IMG/VR virus record: IMGVR_UViG_3300037852_000136
Span: 1-64,000 of that record
Length of the DNA: 64,000 bases
Reading direction: 5' to 3' (one strand)
DNA from: a virus
Position 1 is the stretch's first letter, and every line of letters begins with the position of its first letter. The notes under the pieces were generated by a model, which saw nothing but the letters and a program-made list of their open reading frames with translations, was not told the origin of the DNA and searched no databases. This document shows, piece by piece, positions 1-9,515 of the stretch. Made by a program: the position numbers and the translations under genes.

Positions 1-2
1 GC

Positions 3-3000
3 AACATCGGCTACCCGATCACCGGCATCCGCCTCAACGTGACGACCTGGGCTTCCGGCACCGCGACCATGGGGGTGGCGCTATGGGGCGAAGTGCCGTT
101 GGCCCTCGCTCAATCCGGTCCGAACGGCGGCATCGCTAAGCTGAACAACGGGATCGCCGGAAAAAACGGTGGAATCTCAGGTTCTACCGCTGGCATCTCC
201 GGCCCTGGCGGGGGCATCTCCGGCCCTGGCGGTTCTGGCTGCGCAACTGGTACGAATATTGTTTATCTCACGACCGCGAATAACGGAACTCCATGGATAG
301 TTCCTCCGTGCGCTGCGGTTGCAACAACCTTGACAGTCGAGACAATCGGCGGCGGAGGTGCGGCAGGATGGGCACAGAGTGGCGTATCTTGGGGTAGTGG
401 AGGCTGTGGCGGGGCGTACAGTAGTATAACCGGGACCCCTACGGCGCTCTCGATAACGGCCGCTCAATCAATTACTTTTACCGTAGGCGCGGCCGGCGCA
501 ATTGGCGGCGCGCACAATACGGCTGGAGGAGCCGGTGGGGACACATGGTGGAACGGCGCCTCGTTAGCTGCTTCGTCTGTAGGATCGAAGGGGGGCGGTG
601 GTGGTCAAGTCGGGTTGCCGGCTGCTGCTTGCACGCAAGCCCTAGCGTCGGCTGGAATTGGTACAACAAAGTTTTCTGGCGGTATCGGCGGAAGCGGTAG
701 TACCACTGGCGCTGGTGCAGGGTCTGCGGGGCCTCATGGCGCCGGCCAAAATGGCGGCACCGGCAATGGCTCCAACAATTCAGGCGGTGGCGGCGGCGGA
801 AGTGATGGTGGCAGCGCTGGCGGCATAGTAACAAATGCGCAAACGACTACTCCTGGCGCGGTTGGCGGCAGTAATTTTGGTGGTCTTGGCGGTGGTTTTG
901 GTGGGGTCCGCAGCGCGACCCCTGGCGCGGGCCAAGCAGGCCAAAATGGCGGCGGTGGCGGCGGTGGTGGCGGCAATTCCGGCAGCGCTGTAGGTGGAGC
1001 GGGCGGCGCCGGAGGGCTTGGAGCAATCTGGGATGCAACGCATGGCCCCGGTGGTGGTGGCGGTACAGCAGGCGGACAAATAAGCGGCGCCACGGGTGCA
1101 AACGGTGGGGCCGGTGGACTTTATGGCGGCGCCGGAGGATCAAATGGTTCGGGTTCCTCGACTGACGGAACGCCGGGGGCAGGCAGTGCGGGAATTATCG
1201 TAATCACGTACACGAACGATCCGACGAGTGGATTTACCGTCGCGCTTACAGTCACAAATTCCGATGCGGTTGCATTCACATCGCAGCCAATTCCGATACG
1301 GATATCGTCGGCTGATATCAACTGGAGTCATGTCCGCGTCGATGGCGGCGATATTCGCATCACTGAGGCCGATGGCGTCACGGCGGTTCCTTATTATTTT
1401 CAGACTTGGGACTATGCTCATAGGCTGGCGGTGATATGGGCCAAGCCAGCTACTTTAGGGCCATCCGGCACCACGACGATCGATCTAAAATACGCCAATC
1501 CTTCCAATCTGGTAACAACGGCCAGCTATGATAACGTTTTTGCCAAGGTAAGCGCTTCTGTAAGTGGATTGCTCGCCCTTCATCACTTTGACGAAGGGAC
1601 GGGGACTACATCAGCGGACGCTCTTGGGACCTATCCGGTAACATTGATCGGGGCTCCGACATGGGGAGCTAGCGACGGAGGAAATTTCCGCGTTCAACTT
1701 CCGAGACAATCGTTTGTCTCTGGCTCAAGCATAACCCTTAATGGCACGAGCCAATACGCATCAATCCCAACCTTGTTGGACACTGAAGGCAACACGACGG
1801 TTTCTATATGGGTCAATCCGCCAGCCTTGAACTCAAATGGAGCAGTACTCTGGACAAAGGTTAACGCAGCCACTGATTTCATGACTGTTTCGTTCACTGC
1901 GGCCGGAACCCTATCGTATAATTTGACTGTTGGAGGTACCGCGCTGATTTCTGCGGCTGTGAATGGTCACGGAAGTCACGTACTTCCGCTTAACAAGTGG
2001 TCTCATGTGGCATTCACTTATGGCAGCGGAGGGTTTCGTGCCTACGTTGACGCTGAAGCTGATTTGAACCTTCCAGCGATTACAAGCGTGCCTGGTAATG
2101 GAACAACTGCATCGACGCGTATTGGCGCGAGCTCAGCGGCTGCAAATTTTGGCAATTTCACATTTGATGAACACGCGGTGTTCAGCCGTCAGCTTGCTGA
2201 TTGGGAGATCAAAGCCCTATTCGAGCGTCGCCCTGATACGCAAATCAAGGACGCATTTTCCAAGTTGTCGGTATCGTCAAAATTAATAACAAACAGCACT
2301 GACATTATCCTTGAACCAACGATTGTCGCCCTAACGCCTGGTTCGGTGTACCACGCATTTGTTCATGACGGCGGTACTAATTTTACGGTCAACCGTCTGG
2401 CACATTTTACCTCCACAAACGGCACGACATTCACCTTGGCATCTGCTGATGTTCTATCGGGGGCAACGGCATTATCTCCTACTATATGGTATGGAGGAAC
2501 TTACGGCAGCCCCGCCGACGGGCTGTTTCACATGCTGGTTAACAACACAAGTTACACAGCCCCCAGCAATTTGTCTCATTGGACATCGCCGGACGGCACG
2601 ACTTGGACCAATAATGGAACCATTCTAACGAGCGGAGGTCAGTTCACCGCCTACACGAATTCCGCCATATATTATCCCCCGAGTGGGGGTGTTGTTCTTT
2701 TAAACGAATACTGGAATGCTGCCATAGCGCAGTATGTCTCAGGAATGTGGACAGGAACATCACTGACCAGCCTATCGTTTGTTGGAAACACATCAGGCAT
2801 GGTCTACGGCGGAGGCCCTGATATTCACGCGCTTGGCAGCGGAAAGTATCTTGTCCTAAATCATGGTTCTTTGATTGGGGCGACAAACGGCATTCCGACA
2901 GTGGGTCACGCCTCGATCACGACAGATTTCCTTAATTACATCGATGCTGGAATAACGCCCCAGATACAGCTTTACGGTCCAACATTTGATCAAGGTGACC

Positions 3001-3194
3001 AAACTGCTGATCTTTTCGCAATAGAGAATTTCGACGGCGCAGGAACCTCTATTGTCTACTTCGCTGGATCTAACGACGGGTCAACAGGGGGAAATAGTGC
3101 CAGTGGATATACAATAAATGCCGGAATCTTTACCGGGACTCTCGCGCAGTTGTTTTCCGATAATCTATCTTCGACGTTTGGGACCGAGCACTGA
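3..3194 (+). CDS. Gly-rich tail fibre-like protein with LamG domain (5' partial)
   Basis: The frame is open to the left edge. The GTG at 39 only follows in-frame codons, so the true start is probably outside the window. From nt 210 to 1200 the protein is very rich in Gly, Ser and Ala, as in phage fibre shafts. From nt 1215 to 1540 it resembles a DUF2341-type beta domain. From about 1570 to 2210 it looks like a concanavalin/LamG fold (motifs LALHHFDEGTG and SITLNGTSQYASIP), which usually binds carbohydrate. The last 300 residues look like a repetitive beta structure, possibly a propeller. A role in host-surface recognition is inferred. The part after nt 1200 looks richer in A+T than the shaft, as expected of an exchanged host-range cassette. 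Confidence 0.75.
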   Translation, partial: NIGYPITGIRLNVTTWASGTATMGVALWGEVPLALAQSGPNGGIAKLNNGIAGKNGGISGSTAGISGPGGGISGPGGSGCATGTNIVYLTTANNGTPWIVPPCAAVATTLTVETIGGGGAAGWAQSGVSWGSGGCGGAYSSITGTPTALSITAAQSITFTVGAAGAIGGAHNTAGGAGGDTWWNGASLAASSVGSKGGGGGQVGLPAAACTQALASAGIGTTKFSGGIGGSGSTTGAGAGSAGPHGAGQNGGTGNGSNNSGGGGGGSDGGSAGGIVTNAQTTTPGAVGGSNFGGLGGGFGGVRSATPGAGQAGQNGGGGGGGGGNSGSAVGGAGGAGGLGAIWDATHGPGGGGGTAGGQISGATGANGGAGGLYGGAGGSNGSGSSTDGTPGAGSAGIIVITYTNDPTSGFTVALTVTNSDAVAFTSQPIPIRISSADINWSHVRVDGGDIRITEADGVTAVPYYFQTWDYAHRLAVIWAKPATLGPSGTTTIDLKYANPSNLVTTASYDNVFAKVSASVSGLLALHHFDEGTGTTSADALGTYPVTLIGAPTWGASDGGNFRVQLPRQSFVSGSSITLNGTSQYASIPTLLDTEGNTTVSIWVNPPALNSNGAVLWTKVNAATDFMTVSFTAAGTLSYNLTVGGTALISAAVNGHGSHVLPLNKWSHVAFTYGSGGFRAYVDAEADLNLPAITSVPGNGTTASTRIGASSAAANFGNFTFDEHAVFSRQLADWEIKALFERRPDTQIKDAFSKLSVSSKLITNSTDIILEPTIVALTPGSVYHAFVHDGGTNFTVNRLAHFTSTNGTTFTLASADVLSGATALSPTIWYGGTYGSPADGLFHMLVNNTSYTAPSNLSHWTSPDGTTWTNNGTILTSGGQFTAYTNSAIYYPPSGGVVLLNEYWNAAIAQYVSGMWTGTSLTSLSFVGNTSGMVYGGGPDIHALGSGKYLVLNHGSLIGATNGIPTVGHASITTDFLNYIDAGITPQIQLYGPTFDQGDQTADLFAIENFDGAGTSIVYFAGSNDGSTGGNSASGYTINAGIFTGTLAQLFSDNLSSTFGTEH

Positions 3195-3415
3195 TGACCC
3201 GCGTCATCCTCATAACTCTCTTGCTCTCATTTCCGGCCCAAGCAGCCGACAAGATGCTGATTCTCAACGATCAAGAGCAGGCGGCCCTGCGAGCCATTCT
3301 CGATACCGCGATCCACGCCCAAGGACTTACCGCCGTCAGCCGCAACGCCTTCGTGTTTTCCGACAAGCTGGATGCCGCCGGGCCGCCGCCACCTCCAAAG
3401 GAGCCTCCGCAATGA
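3194..3415 (+). CDS. Small exported protein in the fibre operon
   Basis: 73 residues. The N-terminus has a short positive start, a hydrophobic run (VILITLLLSFPAQA) and an AQA-AD cleavage-like site. The mature part is short, charged and ends in a proline-rich tail (PPPPPKEPP). The ATG overlaps the upstream stop by one base, and its own stop overlaps the next start as ATGA, so it is translationally coupled. I do not recognise the family. A periplasmic or membrane-associated product is inferred from the signal alone. Confidence 0.6.
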   Translation: MTRVILITLLLSFPAQAADKMLILNDQEQAALRAILDTAIHAQGLTAVSRNAFVFSDKLDAAGPPPPPKEPPQ

Positions 3416-4830
3416 AACGCCTCCTCGCCCCGCTCTTAGCGGGGTTCGCGCTCCTCATTCCGCTCTTACCGGCCCCACAAGCTGCCGCCGTTGAAGCGCA
3501 ACTATACTGCTACCAAGGGCCGACCAATCCGCAGTGGGCGCCTTGCAGTTCGACCAACCAGCTTCAGGTTAGCGCTTCGGTTTCGGCGTCAATCACCGGC
3601 TTCCCCGGCACGACGCAAACGACCGGCACCCCGATCGCGGTTACGACCGGCGGGGTTACCGGGACACTTCCGGCCGGCACCGTGGTGGTGGCTTCGAATG
3701 TGGGCGCTACCAACGGCGCGTACTGCAAGCTCGGCGCGTCTGCCACCACTTCGGACCAGCTGATCCCGCCCAATTCGTGGTTTGGCTTCACGGTCGGAAC
3801 CAACACCCAGCTTACTTGCATCACCTCGACCTCGACCACCACCGTGAACATGGTGGGCGGAGCCGGACTTCCGACCGGATCTGGTGGCGGGGGAGGCGGG
3901 TCGGGAGGAGGCGTCGTCACCCAGCCGACAGCCTCCTTGCTCAACGCCACCGTGGTGGGAACCGGGACGTTCCCTACCCAGCTCACCGGCGCGACCAACA
4001 ATATTAATAACATCGCCGGGACGATCTCGCTCCCAACGGGCGCAGCCACGTCGGCCCTGCAGACGACCGGCAATACGACGCTCACGACGATCAACACCAC
4101 GCTTGGCTCCCCGTTTCAGGCGGGTGGCAATATCGGTAATATCACGGGCACGATCACGCTCCCGACTGGGGCGGCGACTTCGGCCAATCAATCGACAGAA
4201 ATTACTTCGCTAGCCACGATTGCAACTAACACCGGCGCGGCTATTCCATCGCAGTCGCCGGCGGTTCCGATTGGCGGCATCGGTGTTTGCGATGGAGCGA
4301 ACGGAGCCACCAACCCGTGTACCACGGCGATGACGGTTAAAGCCGTTTCTACGGCTCCTGTAACAGCAACGGATAAAGCTGCGGTCACCGTGCTTCGACC
4401 GGATAGCCCTGGCATCATTACGCTTGGACCGGCAGCAGATACGAGCGCGGTGCCTGAGGTTCTTACACCGACTGCAAATTCAAACTCTACATTGAGCCAT
4501 GCCAGCACGACGGCGCTAGGGACATCTTTGGTCGCCAAGGCGTCAGCCGGCAATCTCTACGGTTTTAATTGCGCGGCAATTGCCGGCGCCAGTGGCGGTA
4601 ATTGCATCGCCTATAACGGCACAACGGTCCCAGGAACCGGAGCGTTGACTGGCGCAAACGTGCTCGACTTTTGCACGTTCGATACCGGCTCTAAAGGTTG
4701 TTCTCTCTCGCGTATCCCGCTCCCGGTTAACTATGGAACCGGCATTGTGATTCTGATCAGCAGTGCTGCATCTCCATACACCTACACGACCGGCACTGAC
4801 ACCGGAGCTATCAGCGTGGATTACAAGTGA
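3412..4830 (+). CDS. Exported Thr/Gly-rich structural-type protein
   Basis: The ATG at 3412 overlaps the preceding stop (ATGA). The longer frame upstream is a shadow. The product has 472 residues. It starts with a signal-like segment (KRLLAPLLAGFALLIPLLP) ending in AAAVEA, followed by low-complexity Thr/Ala/Gly sequence with recurring LPTGAATSA and TGTI motifs. A Gly-rich linker lies near nt 3885-3915. The C-terminal part (nt 4250-4830) resembles small beta-sandwich proteins found beside phage fibres. A perfect hairpin of the dispersed family (3428-3444) lies inside the signal-peptide codons. Function unknown; probably a fibre or surface accessory protein. Confidence 0.6.
   Translation: MKRLLAPLLAGFALLIPLLPAPQAAAVEAQLYCYQGPTNPQWAPCSSTNQLQVSASVSASITGFPGTTQTTGTPIAVTTGGVTGTLPAGTVVVASNVGATNGAYCKLGASATTSDQLIPPNSWFGFTVGTNTQLTCITSTSTTTVNMVGGAGLPTGSGGGGGGSGGGVVTQPTASLLNATVVGTGTFPTQLTGATNNINNIAGTISLPTGAATSALQTTGNTTLTTINTTLGSPFQAGGNIGNITGTITLPTGAATSANQSTEITSLATIATNTGAAIPSQSPAVPIGGIGVCDGANGATNPCTTAMTVKAVSTAPVTATDKAAVTVLRPDSPGIITLGPAADTSAVPEVLTPTANSNSTLSHASTTALGTSLVAKASAGNLYGFNCAAIAGASGGNCIAYNGTTVPGTGALTGANVLDFCTFDTGSKGCSLSRIPLPVNYGTGIVILISSAASPYTYTTGTDTGAISVDYK
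3428..3444. repeat. Dispersed hairpin, copy 1 (in gene)
   Basis: CCCCGC-TCTTA-GCGGGG, a perfect six-pair stem. In frame it encodes A-P-L-L-A-G inside a signal peptide. Confidence 0.7.
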
Positions 4831-5084
4831 TGCGCATCATCATAGCGTTTTTAACTGGCCTTTTGCTATCAGCCGCAGTGGCACAGAACGTCCAGTCGCC
4901 ATCAACAAGCAACACCGTGCCCAAGACAGTCGTAGGCAGCCTGCCGGTATGTGCGGCCGGAACTGAAGGGCTGATGTACGGCGTGACTGACGCTCTTACG
5001 CCGGTTGCTCTTTCTGCCGTGACTGGCGGCGGAGCCATCCACGCTCTTGTGTACTGCAATGGAACTTCCTGGATCGTCGGATGA
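4830..5084 (+). CDS. Small exported protein
   Basis: 84 residues starting at the ATG that overlaps the upstream stop by one base; a GTG one codon earlier is possible. The signal-like N-terminus (IIIAFLTGLLLSAAVA) is followed by a short region with GSLPVCAAGTEGLMYGVTD and a final CNGTSWIVG. This pattern is common in short phage proteins that sit beside fibres and resemble a single beta-rich receptor-side domain. The stop overlaps the next ATG (ATGA). Function unknown. Confidence 0.6.
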   Translation: MRIIIAFLTGLLLSAAVAQNVQSPSTSNTVPKTVVGSLPVCAAGTEGLMYGVTDALTPVALSAVTGGGAIHALVYCNGTSWIVG

Positions 5085-5965
5085 CCAAACGCATCGCCAC
5101 TTTCTTCCTGCTGCTTTATGCGGCTTTCTTTTGCTTTCAGCAGCAAGGGCGAAGCGCGGGGTGGTTGCCGCTTGCCGCGTCTCCAACGGGAGGGTGTTCG
5201 CAGGCGACGACATTTCTTGCTCGTACATCTGGTCTAAGCGGCACACAATCAACCGCCTATACGACTATGATCTGCGGTATGGTAACGGACGGCACCTACT
5301 GCGGAACAGTGCAGGATGGTTTTTATATTTTTGCCACTAATACGACAACGACAGCGAACCTTAATCTTTGCTCGACTAGCTTCGGTTTGACTGCGACTGG
5401 ATCACCAACTTTTACCGCAAACCAGGGATATACCGGAACAGGCGCGACAACCGACTATTTATCTACCGGCTTCGTTCCGAGGACAGCCGGCGGGAATATG
5501 GTCCTTAATTCAACTTCCTTATCTGTTTGTGTTTTTACCAGTCGAACGACTAACAATAACTATGTTGAGGTTGGAGTCGGCGGTTCCGGTGGTGATTTTA
5601 CTTATATAAAGCCTGAGGCTGGAAATTTCGAATCGGACATAAACAACGGAGCCTTTCCAACGGGCACAAACGCAAATGCGCAGGGTAATTGGATAATATC
5701 TAGAACCGGGTCAGCAAATTACGCAGTTTACAACAATGGCGTTGCGACATCATTTTCTCCGCGGACCTCTACTTCTGATCAATTGCCAGATGTCGCGGGA
5801 ATAGACATTCTTGTTTTGAATAATAATAATAGCATCCAATCGGCGACAGCAGATCAGCTTGGCGCTGTGTGGTTTGGTGCGGGAGTTGGTGCCACGCCAG
5901 CCGCAAATATCTCAACTCGTATTAGAGCCTATTTTGCGGCGGTGGGAGCACCAAGTGGTTGCTAG
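5081..5965 (+). CDS. Exported beta-rich protein, LamG-like
   Basis: 294 residues. The ATG overlaps the upstream stop (ATGA). The N-terminus is hydrophobic (RIATFFLLLYAAFFCF). The body is rich in Thr, Asn, Gly and aromatic residues, with DYLSTGFVPRTAGGN, SVCVFTSRTTNNNYVEVG and NNGVATSFSPRT. These resemble the alternating strands of concanavalin-like domains in phage fibres. The DNA looks richer in A+T than the replication genes. Function unknown; a carbohydrate-binding accessory is inferred. Confidence 0.6.
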   Translation: MTKRIATFFLLLYAAFFCFQQQGRSAGWLPLAASPTGGCSQATTFLARTSGLSGTQSTAYTTMICGMVTDGTYCGTVQDGFYIFATNTTTTANLNLCSTSFGLTATGSPTFTANQGYTGTGATTDYLSTGFVPRTAGGNMVLNSTSLSVCVFTSRTTNNNYVEVGVGGSGGDFTYIKPEAGNFESDINNGAFPTGTNANAQGNWIISRTGSANYAVYNNGVATSFSPRTSTSDQLPDVAGIDILVLNNNNSIQSATADQLGAVWFGAGVGATPAANISTRIRAYFAAVGAPSGC

Positions 5966-8900
5966 GATCGCGCTAGCTCTTTGGATTTTCTGTTCGCCCG
6001 CATTTGCATGGACGCACGGCTCGTCAACTGCGAACACGGCACCAATCGGCTTCGGCCTCGGCGGCCTGACGATCAACGTCGACCAGCCGTTCCTCAACCT
6101 GATGCACGCAGGACAGTATTGGGGCGCCACCAGCGGCTCGATCGCCATTACGGGCGTTGGGGCCGGCGCGGTCGATGCCGCTAGCGGCACCGGAAGCGTG
6201 ACGGGGACGGCGCTTACGATAACGACGGTTTCTACTGGCACGTATCGCAAGAACCAGACGGTGACCGGAACCGGCATCACGGGAAGTTCTGTCATCACCT
6301 CCGGCGGTGATTGCAGCCACGGCAATGAGCCGTGCTCATTTACGCTCAGCCAGTCTTCGTCAGCGACGGGCTCGATCGCTGTAGCCGGCAGCGGACATCT
6401 CGTCCGCATCAGCCTTGCATCCAACGCACCTGTTGTGGAAGCGACGGTCACGGCTTCGATCTCGACCGATCCCGAGCTGGGAAACCTCACGACCGCGACC
6501 GGAGTGACCGTCAGCGGCAACGTGATGACGGTGCCGAACACAAACATCATGGGCACGTTCGCGACCACGAGCGGGACCACTTGTGGCGCCAATGGCTGCA
6601 TCGTGACGGGCGCTGGGTTCCCGGCGAACACCGTGATCAACACGGACGGGTCGACTACCAACACCGCCTGCGGTGGAGTGCAGTGCACGGGCAACAGAGT
6701 TGATCGTAGCGGCACGTTCGCGCTCAACAACTCGTTCACGGTCGCCTCAGGTGTGACCGTCACGGCGTCCAACACATTGACGCCAGTATTGCATGTCACA
6801 GCCGTCAGCAGCGGGCACATTCAGCAGGGTGCCTACGTCTCCGCGCCGGCAACGAACGGCACAACGATCAATATTTCATACACGGCGCTGACCGGCACGA
6901 CTGGGAACTACAGCCTATGTGACGCTTTTACGTGCGGAACCCCGGCCGCCCAGACGCAATCCTCACAGACGTTCTTGATCAGCAGCATTCGCCCGAACGT
7001 ATCAGGCGTGACGGGGCCGACGGAGGCCAACGGCTGCGGCTCCATCATCCCGGTTAACGACGGCGCGAGCTTCGACTGTGTTGGACTTGATTATTCCGGC
7101 ACGACGTGGGGCGGCGCGGGGTCGATCTCGATCAGGTACGGCGAGTACAATTACGCTTTCAACCTCGATGCCAACGGCTATCCGCAATCGATGACCGGCA
7201 GCGGCATGGCCGCCGGCATCACTATGACGGAGTACGATCTAGGTAGTCTAAACCCATCAAGCGGGATCAACTCCAACGGCTACGACAACACGACGCAGAC
7301 GGGGCCGTTCTATTCGGCCGGAAATTATCTCGTCCAGTACACAGGAGGCAGCGGAGGATGCGGCGGGACCGTCACCTATGGTGGCGATGCGGCGTGCTCG
7401 TCTACCGTCAGTCAAGGCACCGATGTAATAAACGTCGCGACGGCAACTGGTAGCGGCATCAGCGTTCAGATCAACAACATCACCGGCGGCTACGTCCACG
7501 GCATGTCGATGGTTTACTGTGGGACATATTCCGCAACGGCTTATTTACCATCGCATTGCAGCACCGGCTACGACACGCTTCTGGCCAATGGGGAGAACTT
7601 CAACCCTGTCTTCGTCGCCAAGCTCAAGGCGGGCGGCACAACCCGTTTCATGGACTGGCTGCAGGCCAACAACACCGCGCAGGTTAATTTCACTCAGCGG
7701 CCGACGCTGACGCAGCTATTCTGGCACGGCATCTGGAGCGTTAATCAGACCGACCCGATGCCAAACGGCACGCCAATCGAGGCGATGATTCAGCTTGCAA
7801 ACGAAGCCGGTATGGACCCTTGGTTTAACATGCCGCTGCTGGCGACTGACGCTTACGTTACTTCGTTTGCCAACCTCGTGCACAGCAACTTGAACTCAAA
7901 TCTTCGTGCCTATGTCGAGTGGGACAATGAAATTTGGAACGTCTGTAACGGTGCGAACCCGACGTACCGTCCTGGACTAGCTACCTCGATCGCGGCATTT
8001 CCGAACGCCGCGAACGTGTGCGGCGGATTTCGGGAGTATTTTGAATCATTGCGCGCAACGCAGGCGCGCTCACTGTGGAAAACTGCATGGGGCGCGGATG
8101 CTAACCGCGTCTTCGGCGTCATGGCAGGGCAGGGCGGCGGCGACGGCATCTGTTCGTTTGGGCCACTGAATTGCGTGCTATTGCAGCTCGCGCCTGGGGC
8201 CGATGGAAGTAATATCGCGACGCAGTGGACCGCTTACGGACTGCGCACGGATAGCGGCTCCTCTACCTCGGCCTCGATCACCGGCACGGTGATGACGGCG
8301 GGCGGCACTACCAGTGGCTTCAAGGTCGGGCAGTTTCTTACCGGCAACAACGTCACATCTCCCACCACGATCGCCTTCGACGCTAACAACACAACTCCGA
8401 CTTCGTGTGGTGGGTCGCCATGCACGGGGAATACCGGCAACGGCACCTACGGGCTCACGGCGTCTTCGACCGCTTCGGCTACGAGCATAACAGGGGTAGC
8501 TGGAGCCTCAACCAACATCGACATATTCGCGGTTGGGAAGTACCTGCAGCCGTGCGGACCAGTCAGCAGCTACGACGGCTTTACGAACGATCAGTATTTT
8601 ACTCAGATGAACACCGGCGGCCTTGGATGCACCGGTGGATCGCTTGCGACGACGGTGGCCGAGGGGCAGCTTGACTACAATACGGTTCACGCCTTTGGCC
8701 TTCCGATTGTCGCTTATGAAATCGGGCAGCAGTTTATCGCTGGTGGCGACACGTCAGCCGCACAGGTGTTCGCCAACGGCACGCGCGACGCTCGCATGGG
8801 GACGACATTTCAAAGCCTGTTCGGTCAGCTTAAGAGCATTGGCTTTGACGTGATGAATTACTACGTGCTGACGGGCCAAGCCACGCACTTCGGGGACTTC

Positions 8901-9026
8901 ATCGGGCTCGAGAACATCAACCAGACGACTACGCCGACTTATGGTGGGATTTTGACTTTTAATGCCGCGAATCCATGCTGGTGGGGATCGCAGGCGCCGT
9001 GGGCGAGCGCGGGAGGATGTCGGTAA
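5955..9026 (+). CDS. Large exported protein with glycosidase-like domain
   Basis: The likely start is the GTG at 5955, which gives a hydrophobic N-terminus (VARIALALWIFCSPAFAW); the frame upstream of it is out-of-frame overlap with the previous gene. The product has 1023 residues. Residues 70-330 and again about 770-850 contain repeated beta modules with CGG-x-PCTGN and GTY/GTFAL motifs, a repeat type known in phage fibres. Residues about 550-760 and 880-1020 look like a (beta/alpha)8 glycosidase. E659 lies in EWDNEIWN (acid/base-like NE) and E922 in AYEIGQQ (nucleophile-like), as in clan A hydrolases. The catalytic domain appears split by a repeat module. A polysaccharide-degrading role is inferred. 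Confidence 0.65.
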   Translation: MVARIALALWIFCSPAFAWTHGSSTANTAPIGFGLGGLTINVDQPFLNLMHAGQYWGATSGSIAITGVGAGAVDAASGTGSVTGTALTITTVSTGTYRKNQTVTGTGITGSSVITSGGDCSHGNEPCSFTLSQSSSATGSIAVAGSGHLVRISLASNAPVVEATVTASISTDPELGNLTTATGVTVSGNVMTVPNTNIMGTFATTSGTTCGANGCIVTGAGFPANTVINTDGSTTNTACGGVQCTGNRVDRSGTFALNNSFTVASGVTVTASNTLTPVLHVTAVSSGHIQQGAYVSAPATNGTTINISYTALTGTTGNYSLCDAFTCGTPAAQTQSSQTFLISSIRPNVSGVTGPTEANGCGSIIPVNDGASFDCVGLDYSGTTWGGAGSISIRYGEYNYAFNLDANGYPQSMTGSGMAAGITMTEYDLGSLNPSSGINSNGYDNTTQTGPFYSAGNYLVQYTGGSGGCGGTVTYGGDAACSSTVSQGTDVINVATATGSGISVQINNITGGYVHGMSMVYCGTYSATAYLPSHCSTGYDTLLANGENFNPVFVAKLKAGGTTRFMDWLQANNTAQVNFTQRPTLTQLFWHGIWSVNQTDPMPNGTPIEAMIQLANEAGMDPWFNMPLLATDAYVTSFANLVHSNLNSNLRAYVEWDNEIWNVCNGANPTYRPGLATSIAAFPNAANVCGGFREYFESLRATQARSLWKTAWGADANRVFGVMAGQGGGDGICSFGPLNCVLLQLAPGADGSNIATQWTAYGLRTDSGSSTSASITGTVMTAGGTTSGFKVGQFLTGNNVTSPTTIAFDANNTTPTSCGGSPCTGNTGNGTYGLTASSTASATSITGVAGASTNIDIFAVGKYLQPCGPVSSYDGFTNDQYFTQMNTGGLGCTGGSLATTVAEGQLDYNTVHAFGLPIVAYEIGQQFIAGGDTSAAQVFANGTRDARMGTTFQSLFGQLKSIGFDVMNYYVLTGQATHFGDFIGLENINQTTTPTYGGILTFNAANPCWWGSQAPWASAGGCR

Positions 9027-9515
9027 ATGGGTGCGGTACTTCAAAGCGGTGCAGCAACTCCCGGCCACGCGGCCAAGTGGGTGACCGATGGCGTGATCGC
9101 GGATGCTGGCGGTATGCCGGCCGCCCAGCGTGTCCTCGCGAGCTTGCGCGGTGCCAATTTCAACACCACGAACGATCAGCCGATCGCCATCCCGCTCAAC
9201 TTTACGGCGTTCCAGCTCAACTCGATCATCATCACGAACGCCTCCATTAGCCTGACGGCCGCCGTGGGAGGGTTCTACCCGCTGGCTGCTAAGGCGGGAA
9301 CCCCGATTGTGGCGGCTTCGCAGGCGTATTCAGCACTTACCGGCATAAACTCGCTAATGACCGCCACGCTGGCAGCATTCGGTTCCGGCACCCGGTTCTC
9401 GTCAGCCAATCTCGGTAGCATCGGGGGGCTATTGGCAGTGTGGTTTTCATTAACGACCCCGCAGGGCGTTGCTGCGACTGCAGATATATACCTCATCGGT
9501 ACGGACCTCTCATGA
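9027..9515 (+). CDS. Small fibre-associated protein
   Basis: 162 residues. The ATG follows the upstream TAA directly. The first 30 residues (LQSGAATPGHAAKWVTDGVI) match the motif after the signal peptide of the next gene (QQSGNVTPGHVPVWITNGVV), so the two share an N-terminal module seen in phage fibre proteins. The rest, with SISLTAAVGGFYPLAAKAGT and a YSALTG motif, is beta-rich. It has no signal peptide, unlike its neighbours. It may be a fibre cap or adaptor. The stop overlaps the next ATG. Confidence 0.6.
   Translation: MGAVLQSGAATPGHAAKWVTDGVIADAGGMPAAQRVLASLRGANFNTTNDQPIAIPLNFTAFQLNSIIITNASISLTAAVGGFYPLAAKAGTPIVAASQAYSALTGINSLMTATLAAFGSGTRFSSANLGSIGGLLAVWFSLTTPQGVAATADIYLIGTDLS

Noticed and set aside
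734-1093. Proline-rich minus-strand ORF opposite the fibre shaft
   Set aside because: It is the antisense of Gly codons (GGN/NCC); the rightward protein explains the open frame.
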